The position numbers and the translations under genes are program-made. Source: Burkholderiales bacterium UBA1834 (GTDB lineage: Bacteria; Pseudomonadota; Gammaproteobacteria; Burkholderiales; Burkholderiaceae_C). From it: a stretch of 21,569 nt of DNA. The notes under the pieces are model-generated. The model had not been told where the DNA came from and searched no databases. It saw nothing but the letters and a program-made list of their open reading frames with translations. Shown piece after piece: positions 8,527 through 16,212 of this stretch (position 1 is its first letter; the number at the start of each line of letters is the position of its first letter). The stretch lies in contig DDJC01000007.1 of NCBI GenBank assembly GCA_002339015.1, positions 1-21,569 of the forward strand, in the 5' to 3' direction.

Positions 8527-9045
8527 TCAGTTGAAGATTTCTTCAACTGTCTTGCCGCGCTTGGCCGCCACTTCCGACGGAGTCGTCGAGCGGCTCAGGG
8601 CGTCGAACGTGGCGCGAACCAGGTTGTACGGGTTGGTCGAACCGAAGCTCTTGGCCACGATGTCGGTCACGCCCATCACTTCGAACACCGCGCGCATCGG
8701 GCCGCCGGCAATAATGCCGGTACCAGCGGGGGCGGGTGCCAGCATGACGCGAGAGGCGCCATGCTCACCGATCACGTTGTGGTGAACGGAGCCGTTCTTC
8801 AGCGAGACCTTCAGCATGTTGCGGCGGGCCTGGTCCATGGCCTTGGAGACGGCCAGAGGCACTTCACGCGCCTTGCCCTTGCCCATGCCGATGCGACCGT
8901 CGCCATCACCAACCACGGTGAGGGCGGCGAAGCCCATGATCCGACCGCCCTTGACCACTTTGGTCACGCGGTTCACCTGGATCATCTTCTCGCGCAGACC
9001 ATCGTCGCGACCTTCGTCAGCCACTTTGGGTTGAAACTTAGCCAT
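8527..9045 (-). CDS. rpsE: 30S ribosomal protein S5
   Basis: S5 supports decoding accuracy and lies near the mRNA entry site. The 172-residue protein has the N-terminal double-stranded-RNA-binding-like domain (REKMIQVNRVTKVVKGGRIM, GFAALTVVGDGDGRIGMGKG). The C-terminal domain carries HHNVIGEHGASRVMLAPAP and GTGIIAGGPMRAVFEVMGV. It follows rplR by 26 bp. Confidence 0.97.
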   Translation of the reverse strand: MAKFQPKVADEGRDDGLREKMIQVNRVTKVVKGGRIMGFAALTVVGDGDGRIGMGKGKAREVPLAVSKAMDQARRNMLKVSLKNGSVHHNVIGEHGASRVMLAPAPAGTGIIAGGPMRAVFEVMGVTDIVAKSFGSTNPYNLVRATFDALSRSTTPSEVAAKRGKTVEEIFN

Positions 9046-9071
9046 TTGGTATTCCTTCCGATGCCGGGCGC

Positions 9072-9440
9072 TTAGAACTGAAGGCCGGCTTCACGCGCGG
9101 CATCAGCCAGGGCCTTGATACGACCGTGGTAGGCAAAGCCCGAGCGGTCGAAAGCGACCTTCTCGACGCCAGCGGCCTTCGCCTTCTCGGCGATGCGCTT
9201 GCCAATCACGGAGGCGGCGTTCACGTTGCCACCCTTGCCAGCAGCACCCAGCTGCTCGCGGACTTCCTTCTCGGCGGTCGAGGCGGAAGCGAGCACCTTG
9301 GAACCGTCGCCGGTGACGACGGTGGCGTAGATGTGCAGGTTGGTACGGATGACCGTCAGACGCACGGCGCCTTGCAAGGCGATGCGGGCGCGCGTTTGAC
9401 GCGAGCGGCGCTGGCGCTGTTCTTTCTTGGTGATAGACAT
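9072..9440 (-). CDS. rplR: 50S ribosomal protein L18
   Basis: L18 helps bring 5S rRNA into the central protuberance with L5. It has 122 residues. The basic N-terminus MSITKKEQRQRRSRQTRARI binds RNA, RLTVIRTNLHIYATVV is the first strand-helix unit, and VAFDRSGFAYHGRIKALADA with AREAGLQF is the conserved C-terminus. It lies 11 bp after rplF. Confidence 0.97.
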   Translation of the reverse strand: MSITKKEQRQRRSRQTRARIALQGAVRLTVIRTNLHIYATVVTGDGSKVLASASTAEKEVREQLGAAGKGGNVNAASVIGKRIAEKAKAAGVEKVAFDRSGFAYHGRIKALADAAREAGLQF

Positions 9441-9451
9441 GAATCAGCTCC

Positions 9452-9985
9452 TTACTTCTTCTTGGTCTCTTTCAAGACCACGCGCTCGTCGGCATAGCGG
9501 ATGCCCTTGCCCTTGTAGGGCTCGGGCGGACGGAAGGCGCGCACTTCAGCGGCGATCTGTCCGACCACTTGACGATCCACACCCTTGATCAGGATCTCGG
9601 TCTGAGACGGCGTCTCGACCTTGATGCCGGCGGGCATGTCTTTGATCACGGGGTGCGAGAAGCCGATCTGGAGGTTCAGCTTCTGGCCTTGGGCCTGGGC
9701 ACGGAAGCCCACGCCCACCAGGGTCAGCTTCTTCTCGAAACCCTTGCTCACGCCGTTGACCATGTTGGCCACCAGGGCGCGCACGGTACCGGACATCGCA
9801 TTGGCGGCGGCGGTCTCGTCAGCGGGGGTGACCTTGAGCACGCCAGCGTCGTTGGCCACGCGGGCCAGCTCGGACTGGGGACGGCTCAGGGTGCCCAGGG
9901 CGCCCTTGACGGTGATTTGATCTGCAGTGATCTGCACGTCCACACCTTGGGGGACGGCGATCGGCATTTTTCCTACGCGGGACAT
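9452..9985 (-). CDS. rplF: 50S ribosomal protein L6
   Basis: L6 is located near the factor-binding site and the stalk base. The 177-residue protein has two copies of a related alpha/beta domain. The start MSRVGKMPIAVPQGVDVQ and the C-terminal signature RPPEPYKGKGIRYADE are diagnostic. GVSKGFEKKLTLVGVGFRAQ lies at the domain junction. It follows rpsH by 16 bp. Confidence 0.97.
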   Translation of the reverse strand: MSRVGKMPIAVPQGVDVQITADQITVKGALGTLSRPQSELARVANDAGVLKVTPADETAAANAMSGTVRALVANMVNGVSKGFEKKLTLVGVGFRAQAQGQKLNLQIGFSHPVIKDMPAGIKVETPSQTEILIKGVDRQVVGQIAAEVRAFRPPEPYKGKGIRYADERVVLKETKKK

Positions 9986-10001
9986 GTCGATGGCTCCTCG
10001 A

Positions 10002-10397
10002 TCAGGCGACGTAGCAGAGCACTTCGCCGCCGATACCGGCAGCGCGCGCCTTGCGGTCGGTCATCACGCCTTGCGGGGTGGTGACGATGGCCACACCCAG
10101 GCCGTTCTGGACCTGAGGAATGCTGTGACGGCCTTTGTACACACGCAGACCAGGCTTGGACACGCGCTCGATCTTCTCGATCACGGGACGGCCTGCGTAG
10201 TACTTCAGGGCGATTTCCAGCGTGGGCTTGGCAGCCTCGCCGGTGACGTTGAATCCGTCGATGTAGCCCTCGTCCTTCAGGACCTGGGCGATCGCGACTT
10301 TCAGCTTCGACGACGGCAGCGCCACGGTGGCCTTTTCGACCATTTGGGCGTTGCGAATGCGCGTCAGCATGTCGGCGATGGGATCACTCATGCTCAT
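10002..10397 (-). CDS. rpsH: 30S ribosomal protein S8
   Basis: S8 binds the central domain of 16S rRNA, and in E. coli it represses the spc operon by binding the rplE mRNA region. The 131-residue protein begins MSMSDPIADMLTRIRNAQ. It ends with KPGLRVYKGRHSIPQVQNG, GVAIVTTPQGVMTDRKAR and GGEVLCYVA, all standard. A start two codons later is also possible. Confidence 0.97.
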   Translation of the reverse strand: MSMSDPIADMLTRIRNAQMVEKATVALPSSKLKVAIAQVLKDEGYIDGFNVTGEAAKPTLEIALKYYAGRPVIEKIERVSKPGLRVYKGRHSIPQVQNGLGVAIVTTPQGVMTDRKARAAGIGGEVLCYVA

Positions 10398-10426
10398 GGG
10401 ATAACTCCTGTTCGTTCCCTGCCGAC

Positions 10427-10732
10427 TTACCAGCTTGCCTTGGTGACACCGGGGATGTCACCGGCAAATGCCAGTTCGCGGATCTTGCTACGGCCCAGGC
10501 CGAACTGACGGAAGGTGCCACGGGGGCGACCAGTCAGGTTGCAGCGGTTGCGCAGACGGGTGGGGTTGGCGTTGCGGGGCAGCTTTTGCAGCTCCAGGCG
10601 GGCGGCGTAACGCTCGTCGTCGGACTTGTTGGCGTCATCGATGATGGCCTTGAGTTCGGCGTACTTCTTGGCGTACTTGGCGACCAGCTTTTCGCGCTTT
10701 TCTTCGCGTTGCTTCAGAGAGACTTTAGCCAC
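10427..10732 (-). CDS. rpsN: 30S ribosomal protein S14, zinc-free form
   Basis: S14 is in the 30S head. At 101 residues it is the long form, which needs no zinc: it has a single cysteine (RLRNRCNLTGRPRGTFRQFG) and no CxxC pairs. The N-terminus MAKVSLKQREEKREKLVAKY and C-terminus REIRELAF-type block (here SKIRELAFAGDIPGVTKASW) are typical. It lies 8 bp after rplE. Confidence 0.97.
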   Translation of the reverse strand: MAKVSLKQREEKREKLVAKYAKKYAELKAIIDDANKSDDERYAARLELQKLPRNANPTRLRNRCNLTGRPRGTFRQFGLGRSKIRELAFAGDIPGVTKASW

Positions 10733-10740
10733 GTTCCACC

Positions 10741-11292
10741 TCAGTTCTTGAACGGGAATTTGAAAGCCGCCAGCAGAGCCTTGGCTTCCTCATCGGTCTT
10801 GGCGGACGTCGTGATGCTGATGTTCAGACCACGGATCGCGTCGATCTTGTCGTACTCGATTTCCGGGAAGATGATCTGCTCTTTGACGCCGACGTTGTAG
10901 TTGCCGCGGCCATCGAACGAGCGACCCGAGATACCACGGAAGTCACGCACGCGGGGCAGCGAGATGGTGACGAAGCGGTCCAGGAATTCGAACATGCGCA
11001 CGCCACGCAGGGTGACCATGCAGCCGATGGGCATTTGCTCGCGGATCTTGAAGCCGGCGATGGCCTTCTTCGACTTGGTGACCACGGGCTTCTGGCCGGC
11101 GATCTTGGTCAGGTCGCCAACGGCGTGTTCCATGACCTTCTTGTCGGAGACAGCTTCGGACACACCCATGTTCAGGGTGATCTTGGTCAGGCGGGGCACT
11201 TCCATCACCGACTTGTAGCCAAACTTGGCCATCAGATCGGGCACCACTTTTTCGCGGTAGAAGTCTTGCAGACGGGCGGTTTGTTGCGTCAT
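10741..11292 (-). CDS. rplE: 50S ribosomal protein L5
   Basis: L5 binds 5S rRNA and contacts the P-site tRNA. The chosen start gives 183 residues beginning MTQQTARLQDFYREKVVPDL. The ATG is preceded by AGAGGA at good spacing; an in-frame TTG at 11307 overlapping the rplX stop is less likely. Family motifs include PRLTKITLNMGVSEA, KPVVTKSKKAIAGFKIREQM and IGCMVTLRGVRMFEFLDR. It lies 11 bp after rplX. Confidence 0.97.
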   Translation of the reverse strand: MTQQTARLQDFYREKVVPDLMAKFGYKSVMEVPRLTKITLNMGVSEAVSDKKVMEHAVGDLTKIAGQKPVVTKSKKAIAGFKIREQMPIGCMVTLRGVRMFEFLDRFVTISLPRVRDFRGISGRSFDGRGNYNVGVKEQIIFPEIEYDKIDAIRGLNISITTSAKTDEEAKALLAAFKFPFKN

Positions 11293-11303
11293 GGCTTCCT
11301 CTA

Positions 11304-11621
11304 TCAAGCCTTGATTTCTTCGCCGCTGGACTTGTAGACGCGCACTTTCTTGCCGTCATCCAGGAGCTTGATACCCACGCGATCCGCCTTGCCCGACGCG
11401 GCGTTGAAGATCGCCACGTTGGATTGGTGGATCGGCATGGTCTTGTCGACGATGCCGCCGGTCGTGCCCTTCATGGGATTGGGGCGCACGTGCTTCTTGG
11501 CAACGTTCACACCTTCGACCAACAGATGATCGGCATCGACGCGAGCGGAGATGGTGCCGCGCTTGCCTTTGTCACGACCGGTCAACACGATGACCTGATC
11601 GCCTTTGCGGAGTTTGTTCAT
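11304..11621 (-). CDS. rplX: 50S ribosomal protein L24
   Basis: L24 starts 50S assembly at the 5' end of 23S rRNA. The 105-residue protein has the KOW motif at its start (KLRKGDQVIVLTGRDKGKRG). VEGVNVAKKHVRPNPMKGTT and GGIVDKTMPIHQSNVAIFNA are typical, and KVRVYKSSGEEIKA closes it. It lies 42 bp after rplN. Confidence 0.97.
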   Translation of the reverse strand: MNKLRKGDQVIVLTGRDKGKRGTISARVDADHLLVEGVNVAKKHVRPNPMKGTTGGIVDKTMPIHQSNVAIFNAASGKADRVGIKLLDDGKKVRVYKSSGEEIKA

Positions 11622-11663
11622 GGGAGCTGTCCTTTGCCTTTGCCACCAGGTAAGCCGCTGGGC

Positions 11664-12032
11664 TTACAGAACCTCGGGGGCCAGCGACACGATCTTCATG
11701 AAGCGCTCGGTACGCAGTTCACGCGTGACCGGGCCGAAGATACGGGTGCCGATAGGCTCCAGCTTGGTGTTGAGCAGCACGGCGGCATTGCCGTCGAACT
11801 TGATGAGCGAGCCGTCCTGGCGACGAACACCCTTGGCGGTACGAACCACCACGGCGCTGTAGACCTCGCCCTTCTTGACGCGACCACGAGGCGCAGCTTC
11901 TTTGATGCTGACCTTGATGATGTCGCCAATACCGGCGTAACGACGCTTGGAGCCACCGAGCACCTTGATGCACATGACGCTCTTGGCACCCGTGTTGTCA
12001 GCGACATCGAGTCGCGATTGCATTTGGATCAT
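11664..12032 (-). CDS. rplN: 50S ribosomal protein L14
   Basis: L14 forms an intersubunit bridge and has 122 residues, the family standard. MIQMQSRLDVADNTGAKSVM and CIKVLGGSKRRYAGIGDIIK are diagnostic, and GPVTRELRTERFMKIVSLAP ends it. It is the first gene of the spc operon, as in E. coli. rpsQ, the usual gene before it, is absent here, and a strong promoter and a leader of about 210 nt lie upstream instead. GGGGT before the ATG is a weak ribosome binding site. Confidence 0.97.
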   Translation of the reverse strand: MIQMQSRLDVADNTGAKSVMCIKVLGGSKRRYAGIGDIIKVSIKEAAPRGRVKKGEVYSAVVVRTAKGVRRQDGSLIKFDGNAAVLLNTKLEPIGTRIFGPVTRELRTERFMKIVSLAPEVL

Positions 12033-12125
12033 TTTTTACCCCAACTTGCACCTATCGGCTGCACAACATCTGCGCAACAACGACTGGACAGTCTTGGGCC
12101 CGTGGATCGGGCGGATCTGACTAAC

Positions 12126-12229
12126 GGCTGTTTGCCTGGAATCACCCACCACAGCAGCCCGACAACTCAAACCCCTGTGCATGGGGGTTTGAACCGCCTT
12201 GGCCGAGGGCATTAGGCTGGCAAACAGCC
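12126..12229. promoter_or_regulatory. Nested stem-loop leader of the spc operon
   Basis: An 11-base perfect inverted repeat, GGCTGTTTGCC (12126-12136) and GGCAAACAGCC (12219-12229), encloses a nine-pair hairpin TCAAACCCC/GGGGTTTGA (12167-12192, loop of eight). Both lie in the rplN leader between the promoter and the start codon. The nesting could form a closed RNA domain. Ribosomal operons are often controlled by a protein binding such a leader. I do not recognise it as a known leader class. Confidence 0.5.
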
Positions 12230-12250
12230 CTTTACTCAGCGAAGCCTTGC

Positions 12251-12280
12251 ATTATGCACGAGTTCATGTGCAGTGGTCAA
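12251..12280 (-). promoter_or_regulatory. Promoter of the spc operon (rplN onward)
   Basis: Reading leftward, TTGACC (12275-12280) and CATAAT (12251-12256) each match five of six consensus bases, with an 18-base spacer. Transcription would start near 12244, giving a leader of about 210 nt. The position directly upstream of rplN matches the E. coli spc promoter. Confidence 0.75.
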
Positions 12281-12312
12281 GGGTGTTGTGAAAAGACGCT
12301 GCGGCGCCTCGA

Positions 12313-13773
12313 TCAAGCCGTGCCGCCAACGGTCAGGCCATCGATGCGCAGGGTGGGCTGCCCCACACCGACGGGCACACTTTGCCCCTCTTTGCCACAG
12401 GTGCCCACGCCGCTGTCGAGCTGCAGATCGTTGCCGATCATGCTGACGCGGGTGAGCGCGTCGGGGCCGTTGCCGATGAGCGTCGCCCCCTTGACGGGGT
12501 ACTGGATCTTGCCTTTTTCGACCCAGTAGGCCTCGCTGGCGGAGAACACGAACTTGCCGCTGGTGATGTCGACCTGGCCGCCACCGAAGTTGACGGCGTA
12601 CAGGCCCCGGTCGATGGAGGCAACGATTTCCTGCGGATCCTTGTCGCCGGCCAGCATGTAGGTGTTGGTCATGCGCGGCATGGGCAGGTGGGCGTAGCTT
12701 TCGCGGCGGCCGTTGCCGGTGGGCGCCATCTTCATCAGGCGGGCGTTGGTGGCGTCCTGGATGTAGCCGCGCAGGATGCCGTCCTCGATGAGGACGGTGC
12801 GCTGGGTGGCCTGGCCCTCATCATCGATGTTGAGCGAGCCGCGGCGGTCGGCGATGGTGCCGTCGTCCAGCACGGTGACGCCCTTGGCGGCCACGCGCTG
12901 GCCCAGGCGTCCGGCGAACACGCTGGAGCCCTTGCGGTTGAAATCGCCCTCCAGGCCGTGGCCGACAGCCTCGTGCAGGAGGATGCCGGGCCAGCCGCTG
13001 CCAAGCACCACCGTCATCTCGCCAGCGGGCGCGGGGCGGGCCTCGAGGTTGACGAGGGCGGCGTGCACGGCCTGGCCGACGTACTGCTGCAGCAGGTCAT
13101 CCGTGAAGTAGGCCAGGCCGTAGCGGCCGCCACCGCCGGACGAGCCGACTTCGCGGCGGCCATCTTGTTCAGCGATGACGGTGAGCGACAGGCGCACCAG
13201 GGGGCGCACGTCGGCCGCGAGGGTGCCATCGGCACGGGCCACCAGCACGACGTCGTATTCCATACCCAGGCCGGCCATGACCTGCACCACGCGCGGGTCC
13301 TTGGCGCGGGCCATACCTTCGGCCTTTTCGAGCAGGGCGACCTTGGCTGCGCTGTCGAGCGTGGCGATCGGATCCAGGCCAGGGTAGAGGCTGCGGCCGG
13401 GGGCCACGCGGTGCTCACCCACCTTGACCTTGCGGCTCTGACCGCTGGCGGCGATGGTGCGCACGGTGCGGGCGGCATCGAGCAGCGCCGCCTCGGAGAT
13501 GTCATCCGAATAGGCGAAGGCGGTTTTCTCGCCGGCGATGGCGCGCACGCCCACGCCCTGGTCGATGCTGAAGCTGCCGGACTTGACGATGCCTTCTTCA
13601 AGGCTCCAGCCCTCGCTGCGGGTGAACTGGAAGTACAGGTCGGCGTCGTCGACGCGGTGCTCGGTGATGACCTTCAGGGCCTTGAGCAGGGTGGATTCGT
13701 CCAGGCCGTAAGGGGCGAGCAGCAGCTCACGGGCGGTCTGGAGGCGGGCGATGGTGGCGTCGACAGCGATCAT
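12313..13773 (-). CDS. tldD: Metalloprotease TldD
   Basis: TldD is the metal-binding partner of TldE (PmbA). Together they degrade unfolded peptides and mature microcins, and help clear the CcdA antitoxin. The 486-residue protein has HEAVGH with zinc ligands His267, Glu268 and His272. The family C-terminus GTCGKEGQSVPVGVGQPTLR supplies the third ligand, Cys459. YFQFTRSEGWSLEEGIVKSG and DQGVGVRAIAGEKTAFAYSD are also typical. The start at 13773 follows the family; an ATG at 13782 adds three residues. Neither has a clear ribosome binding site, and the terminator after the lipase foldase ends only seven bases before the earlier ATG. The partner tldE is not in the window. Confidence 0.95.
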   Translation of the reverse strand: MIAVDATIARLQTARELLLAPYGLDESTLLKALKVITEHRVDDADLYFQFTRSEGWSLEEGIVKSGSFSIDQGVGVRAIAGEKTAFAYSDDISEAALLDAARTVRTIAASGQSRKVKVGEHRVAPGRSLYPGLDPIATLDSAAKVALLEKAEGMARAKDPRVVQVMAGLGMEYDVVLVARADGTLAADVRPLVRLSLTVIAEQDGRREVGSSGGGGRYGLAYFTDDLLQQYVGQAVHAALVNLEARPAPAGEMTVVLGSGWPGILLHEAVGHGLEGDFNRKGSSVFAGRLGQRVAAKGVTVLDDGTIADRRGSLNIDDEGQATQRTVLIEDGILRGYIQDATNARLMKMAPTGNGRRESYAHLPMPRMTNTYMLAGDKDPQEIVASIDRGLYAVNFGGGQVDITSGKFVFSASEAYWVEKGKIQYPVKGATLIGNGPDALTRVSMIGNDLQLDSGVGTCGKEGQSVPVGVGQPTLRIDGLTVGGTA

Positions 13774-13788
13774 GGGGCCCATTCTAGG

Positions 13789-13814
13789 AAAAAGGCCGCG
13801 TCTGTGCGCGGCCT
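13789..13814 (-). terminator. Terminator after the lipase foldase gene
   Basis: On the minus strand an eight-pair stem AGGCCGCG/CGCGGCCT with a six-base loop is followed by TTTTT. It lies 27 bases after the foldase stop. Its T-run ends six bases before the possible tldD ATG at 13782, so tldD must be expressed by read-through or from a promoter inside the foldase gene. Confidence 0.75.
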
Positions 13815-13841
13815 GGGCATGCGGGAGGGAGATATTCTCGA

Positions 13842-14789
13842 TCAGTACTTGATCAGCGCCTTGACGCGGATCTTGTCCTTGTCCTGGAAGTTCTCGTCGA
13901 CGTAACGCTGCATCTCGGCCTGGCGCTGGCTGTCCGACAGGTTGTTGGCGGCCTTCAGGCGCTCCCACTCGCTGCGGGCGGCGGCCAGGCGCCTGTCCCA
14001 CTCCTCCCATTGCTTGTCGACGGCCTCCAGGCGATTGGCCGCATCCTCGCCATAGCGGGACACACGCTCGGCCCGCACGGCGGCCGGGTCCTTGCCGGCG
14101 GCCATCTGGGGCACGGGCTCACCGACATCGGGCGGCGGGGCCTGGCCGGATTCGAGCTGGTTGAAGTAGGCCAGGAAGTTCTTTTCGTCATCGGCGTAGA
14201 AGGCCTCGGCCCAGGCGTGGCCCAGGATCTGGCGGCGCACGGAGCGTTGCTCTTCGAAGACGGGCATCCAGGTGTTGCGGTCATTCTGGACGAACTGGTT
14301 GCGCCAATCGTAGGTACGGATCTTCCAGTACTTGTCGAACACGTCGGTGATCTCGGCGGCCAGCTTGTCGCCATGGGCGACGCGGGCTTCGTCCTGGATC
14401 AGGCTGCGGATCTCGGCGATGGAGACCTCACCCAGCCCCAGGATGTAGTACTCGAAGCGCCCGCGCAGGCCCTTGCAGGGCTTGAGCAGCTTGTCGGTCG
14501 TGACACACCATTCGCCCGAGGGTTCGGTGCCTGCGAAGGAGCCCTCGCGGAACAGGCGCTGACGAACCTGTTCGGGGGTGCGCACCTGTTCGGCTTGAGG
14601 CGCGGCTGCGGCCGGCGATGTGTCACCACCACCCAGTCCCCAGCCATTGGCCGGCCCGTGCCCGGCCGTACCACCATCCAGCAGGCGAACCCCGCCACTG
14701 TCTGCATCACCGCGCTGGGCCACCCAGGCGCCCACCAACACCACCACGACAGCCAGCGAGGCCGCCATCCATTTCGTTCGTACCTGCAT
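13842..14789 (-). CDS. lifO: Lipase-specific foldase (lipase chaperone)
   Basis: This inner-membrane-anchored chaperone folds secreted family-I lipases in the periplasm before type II export. The 315-residue protein has one N-terminal membrane anchor (about residues 7-24, WMAASLAVVVVLVGAWVA), then a low-complexity linker to about residue 65, and a helical foldase body. The signature RxxFDYxL motif is changed here: RGRFEYYILGLGE at 109-121, with Glu instead of Asp. Length and layout fit the LifO/LimB family. The ATG at 14789 has AGGAAA seven bases upstream; an ATG further upstream (MGKASAG) is less favoured. It follows the lipase, but a terminator separates them. Confidence 0.85.
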   Translation of the reverse strand: MQVRTKWMAASLAVVVVLVGAWVAQRGDADSGGVRLLDGGTAGHGPANGWGLGGGDTSPAAAAPQAEQVRTPEQVRQRLFREGSFAGTEPSGEWCVTTDKLLKPCKGLRGRFEYYILGLGEVSIAEIRSLIQDEARVAHGDKLAAEITDVFDKYWKIRTYDWRNQFVQNDRNTWMPVFEEQRSVRRQILGHAWAEAFYADDEKNFLAYFNQLESGQAPPPDVGEPVPQMAAGKDPAAVRAERVSRYGEDAANRLEAVDKQWEEWDRRLAAARSEWERLKAANNLSDSQRQAEMQRYVDENFQDKDKIRVKALIKY

Positions 14790-14904
14790 CGCTTTGTTTC
14801 CTGGCTCGCATCCTTGAGGCCCTGCTGAGGCCTTGCCCATGGTGACACCCTGCCCTGTTCGTTCACATCGGTTCCTGCCCGCACCTGGAATGGGTGGTTG
14901 ACTC

Positions 14905-14949
14905 AAAAAGCAGGAAGGGTCAACCAGATGGCCTGGTCGACCCTTCTGC
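14905..14949 (-). terminator. Terminator between lipase and foldase genes
   Basis: On the minus strand, a long stem (GCAG, AAGGGTC and ACCAG arms, with one bulge and one mismatch, loop ATGGC) is followed by TTTTT. It starts 44 bases after the lipase stop. It is the strongest terminator of the lipase cluster. Confidence 0.85.
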
Positions 14950-14992
14950 GTCAGCGCCCCCGGAACAGGCCAGGAACGACCTCAACAATGGT

Positions 14993-15940
14993 TCAGAGGA
15001 AGGCCCACTTCAGGCGGTTGGCGTGTTGCACGTAGAAGGACTTGGGATCGGGCGCCCCCTTGCCGATGGCCCCCAGCACCTGGTTGATCTCGTCGAGGTG
15101 GTTCCAGGCGTAGTTGTCCTTGATGACATTGCCCCAGTGCGAGGAGCACTTGCTGACCAGGCCATCGTTCGGTTCGGTGCCGAAGTAGTTGGCCGTGTAG
15201 GCCAGCAGCGCGTCGGAGATGTCGCCGCTGTTGGTCTTGACCGAGGTGCCCGAGAACGAATACCAGTTGATGCTGTTGCCGGCGATCTTGGCCGTCGTGG
15301 GACCCTTGCCGCAGTTGGTGGTGGGTTTGCCGGTGGGGAACTTGGCATTGAAGGCGGTGGCGCCAGGGGTGCTGAGCGCGGCCAGTGCGGTCTTGAGGTC
15401 AGCGCTCTGGTAGTTGGGGTTGCCCGTGAGCCAGCCGATCAGCTTGAGGCCCGCGGTGGCGGTCTGGTCGAAGCCGCCGTCCGGCGTGGTGCCGGCCAGG
15501 ATGTCGTCAGCCACCTTGGAGCCCAGGTGGGTGCCAGCCACGGAACTGACGCTGGCGACCATGGCGGGCACCACGCCTGCGGCATAACGCACGGTGGGGC
15601 CGCCGTGGCTGTGGCCGATCAGGTTGAATTTCTTGACGCCATCCTTGGCAGCCCATTGCTGCAGCTGCTTGACCAGTTCCTCACCGCGGAACTCGGTGGT
15701 CTGCGATGGGTTGACCGAGGCGATGTAGACGGTAGCGCCTTCATCGCGCAGGGCGCCGGGGATCTGGTAGAAGTAGTTCACCACGCCCAGGATGCTGTCG
15801 AAGCCGATGAAGCCATGCACCAGCACGATGGGGTACTTGGTCTTGGCAGTGGTGCCGGCGTGGGCCGCGGGGGCGGCCATGAGCGCGAAGGTGGCGGCGG
15901 CGGCCACACAGGTGGCGCGCAGGATCTGTGTCGGGTTCAT
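14993..15940 (-). CDS. lipA: Secreted triacylglycerol lipase, family I, with disulfide cysteines
   Basis: A secreted lipase that hydrolyses triglycerides, exported by Sec and then probably type II secretion after LifO-assisted folding. The 315-residue precursor has a signal peptide of about 28 residues ending AAHA. The oxyanion-hole strand is VLVHGF (39-44). The triad is Ser111 in GHSHGG, Asp259 in PNDG and His281 in WNHLDEIN. Cys210 and Cys265 probably form the disulfide known in Pseudomonas and Burkholderia family-I lipases. A close paralogue lies upstream, with a shared block of near-identical DNA. The foldase gene is downstream. Confidence 0.93.
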   Translation of the reverse strand: MNPTQILRATCVAAAATFALMAAPAAHAGTTAKTKYPIVLVHGFIGFDSILGVVNYFYQIPGALRDEGATVYIASVNPSQTTEFRGEELVKQLQQWAAKDGVKKFNLIGHSHGGPTVRYAAGVVPAMVASVSSVAGTHLGSKVADDILAGTTPDGGFDQTATAGLKLIGWLTGNPNYQSADLKTALAALSTPGATAFNAKFPTGKPTTNCGKGPTTAKIAGNSINWYSFSGTSVKTNSGDISDALLAYTANYFGTEPNDGLVSKCSSHWGNVIKDNYAWNHLDEINQVLGAIGKGAPDPKSFYVQHANRLKWAFL

Positions 15941-16006
15941 GCGGTTCTCCAGGCGTGTCGTCTCAAGACGTTCGTTGAATTAACTCAAGTGCGTTAACCG
16001 ATAACT

Positions 16007-16036
16007 GTTATATCGATGCGCGGCCTGGATTGTTCA
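16007..16036 (-). promoter_or_regulatory. Weak putative promoter of the first lipase gene
   Basis: Reading leftward, TGAACA (16031-16036) and TATAAC (16007-16012) are 18 bases apart. The -10 overlaps an 11-base palindrome ATAACTGTTAT (16001-16011) that could be an operator. The match is weak and the site is offered only as the best candidate in the gap. Confidence 0.3.
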
Positions 16037-16053
16037 TGTCTTGCGGACAAGCA

Positions 16054-16103
16054 CTTCGGGGGTTAGCCCCCGAAGGCAGGGTTTGCGATGAAGGGGCTAA
16101 CCC
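16054..16103. promoter_or_regulatory. Two mutually exclusive hairpins between the lipase genes
   Basis: A nine-pair hairpin CTTCGGGGG/CCCCCGAAG (16054-16075, loop TTAG) competes with an 11-pair pairing of GGGTTAGCCCC (16060-16070) with GGGGCTAACCC (16093-16103). The same bases serve both. It lies between the upstream lipase terminator and the next lipase start, so it may be an RNA switch or simply a decayed repeat. Confidence 0.4.
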
Positions 16104-16145
16104 GTCACCTCGGTCAGCGCCAGCCCCGAGCGCGATTCGGGCATG

Positions 16146-16171
16146 AAAAAAGCCGGTGCAGGTACCGGCTT
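16146..16171 (-). terminator. Terminator after the second lipase gene
   Basis: On the minus strand, an eight-pair stem AAGCCGGT/ACCGGCTT with a six-base loop is followed by a run of six T. It starts about 40 bases after the lipase stop and separates the two lipase genes. Confidence 0.85.
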
Positions 16172-16212
16172 CCGGAAGAAAGTGATGCGCGCCGGCCAAG
16201 GCCGGCGTCGGA

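Noticed and set aside
6596..8785. A 729-codon open frame on the plus strand opposite secY, rplO, rpmD and rpsE
   Set aside because: It mirrors real genes on the other strand, is rich in His, Gln, Asp and Arg as GC-rich shadow frames are, and spans several gene boundaries.
12382..13905. A 507-codon open frame on the plus strand opposite tldD
   Set aside because: Shadow of tldD; the protein on the minus strand has a complete metalloprotease motif and the family length.
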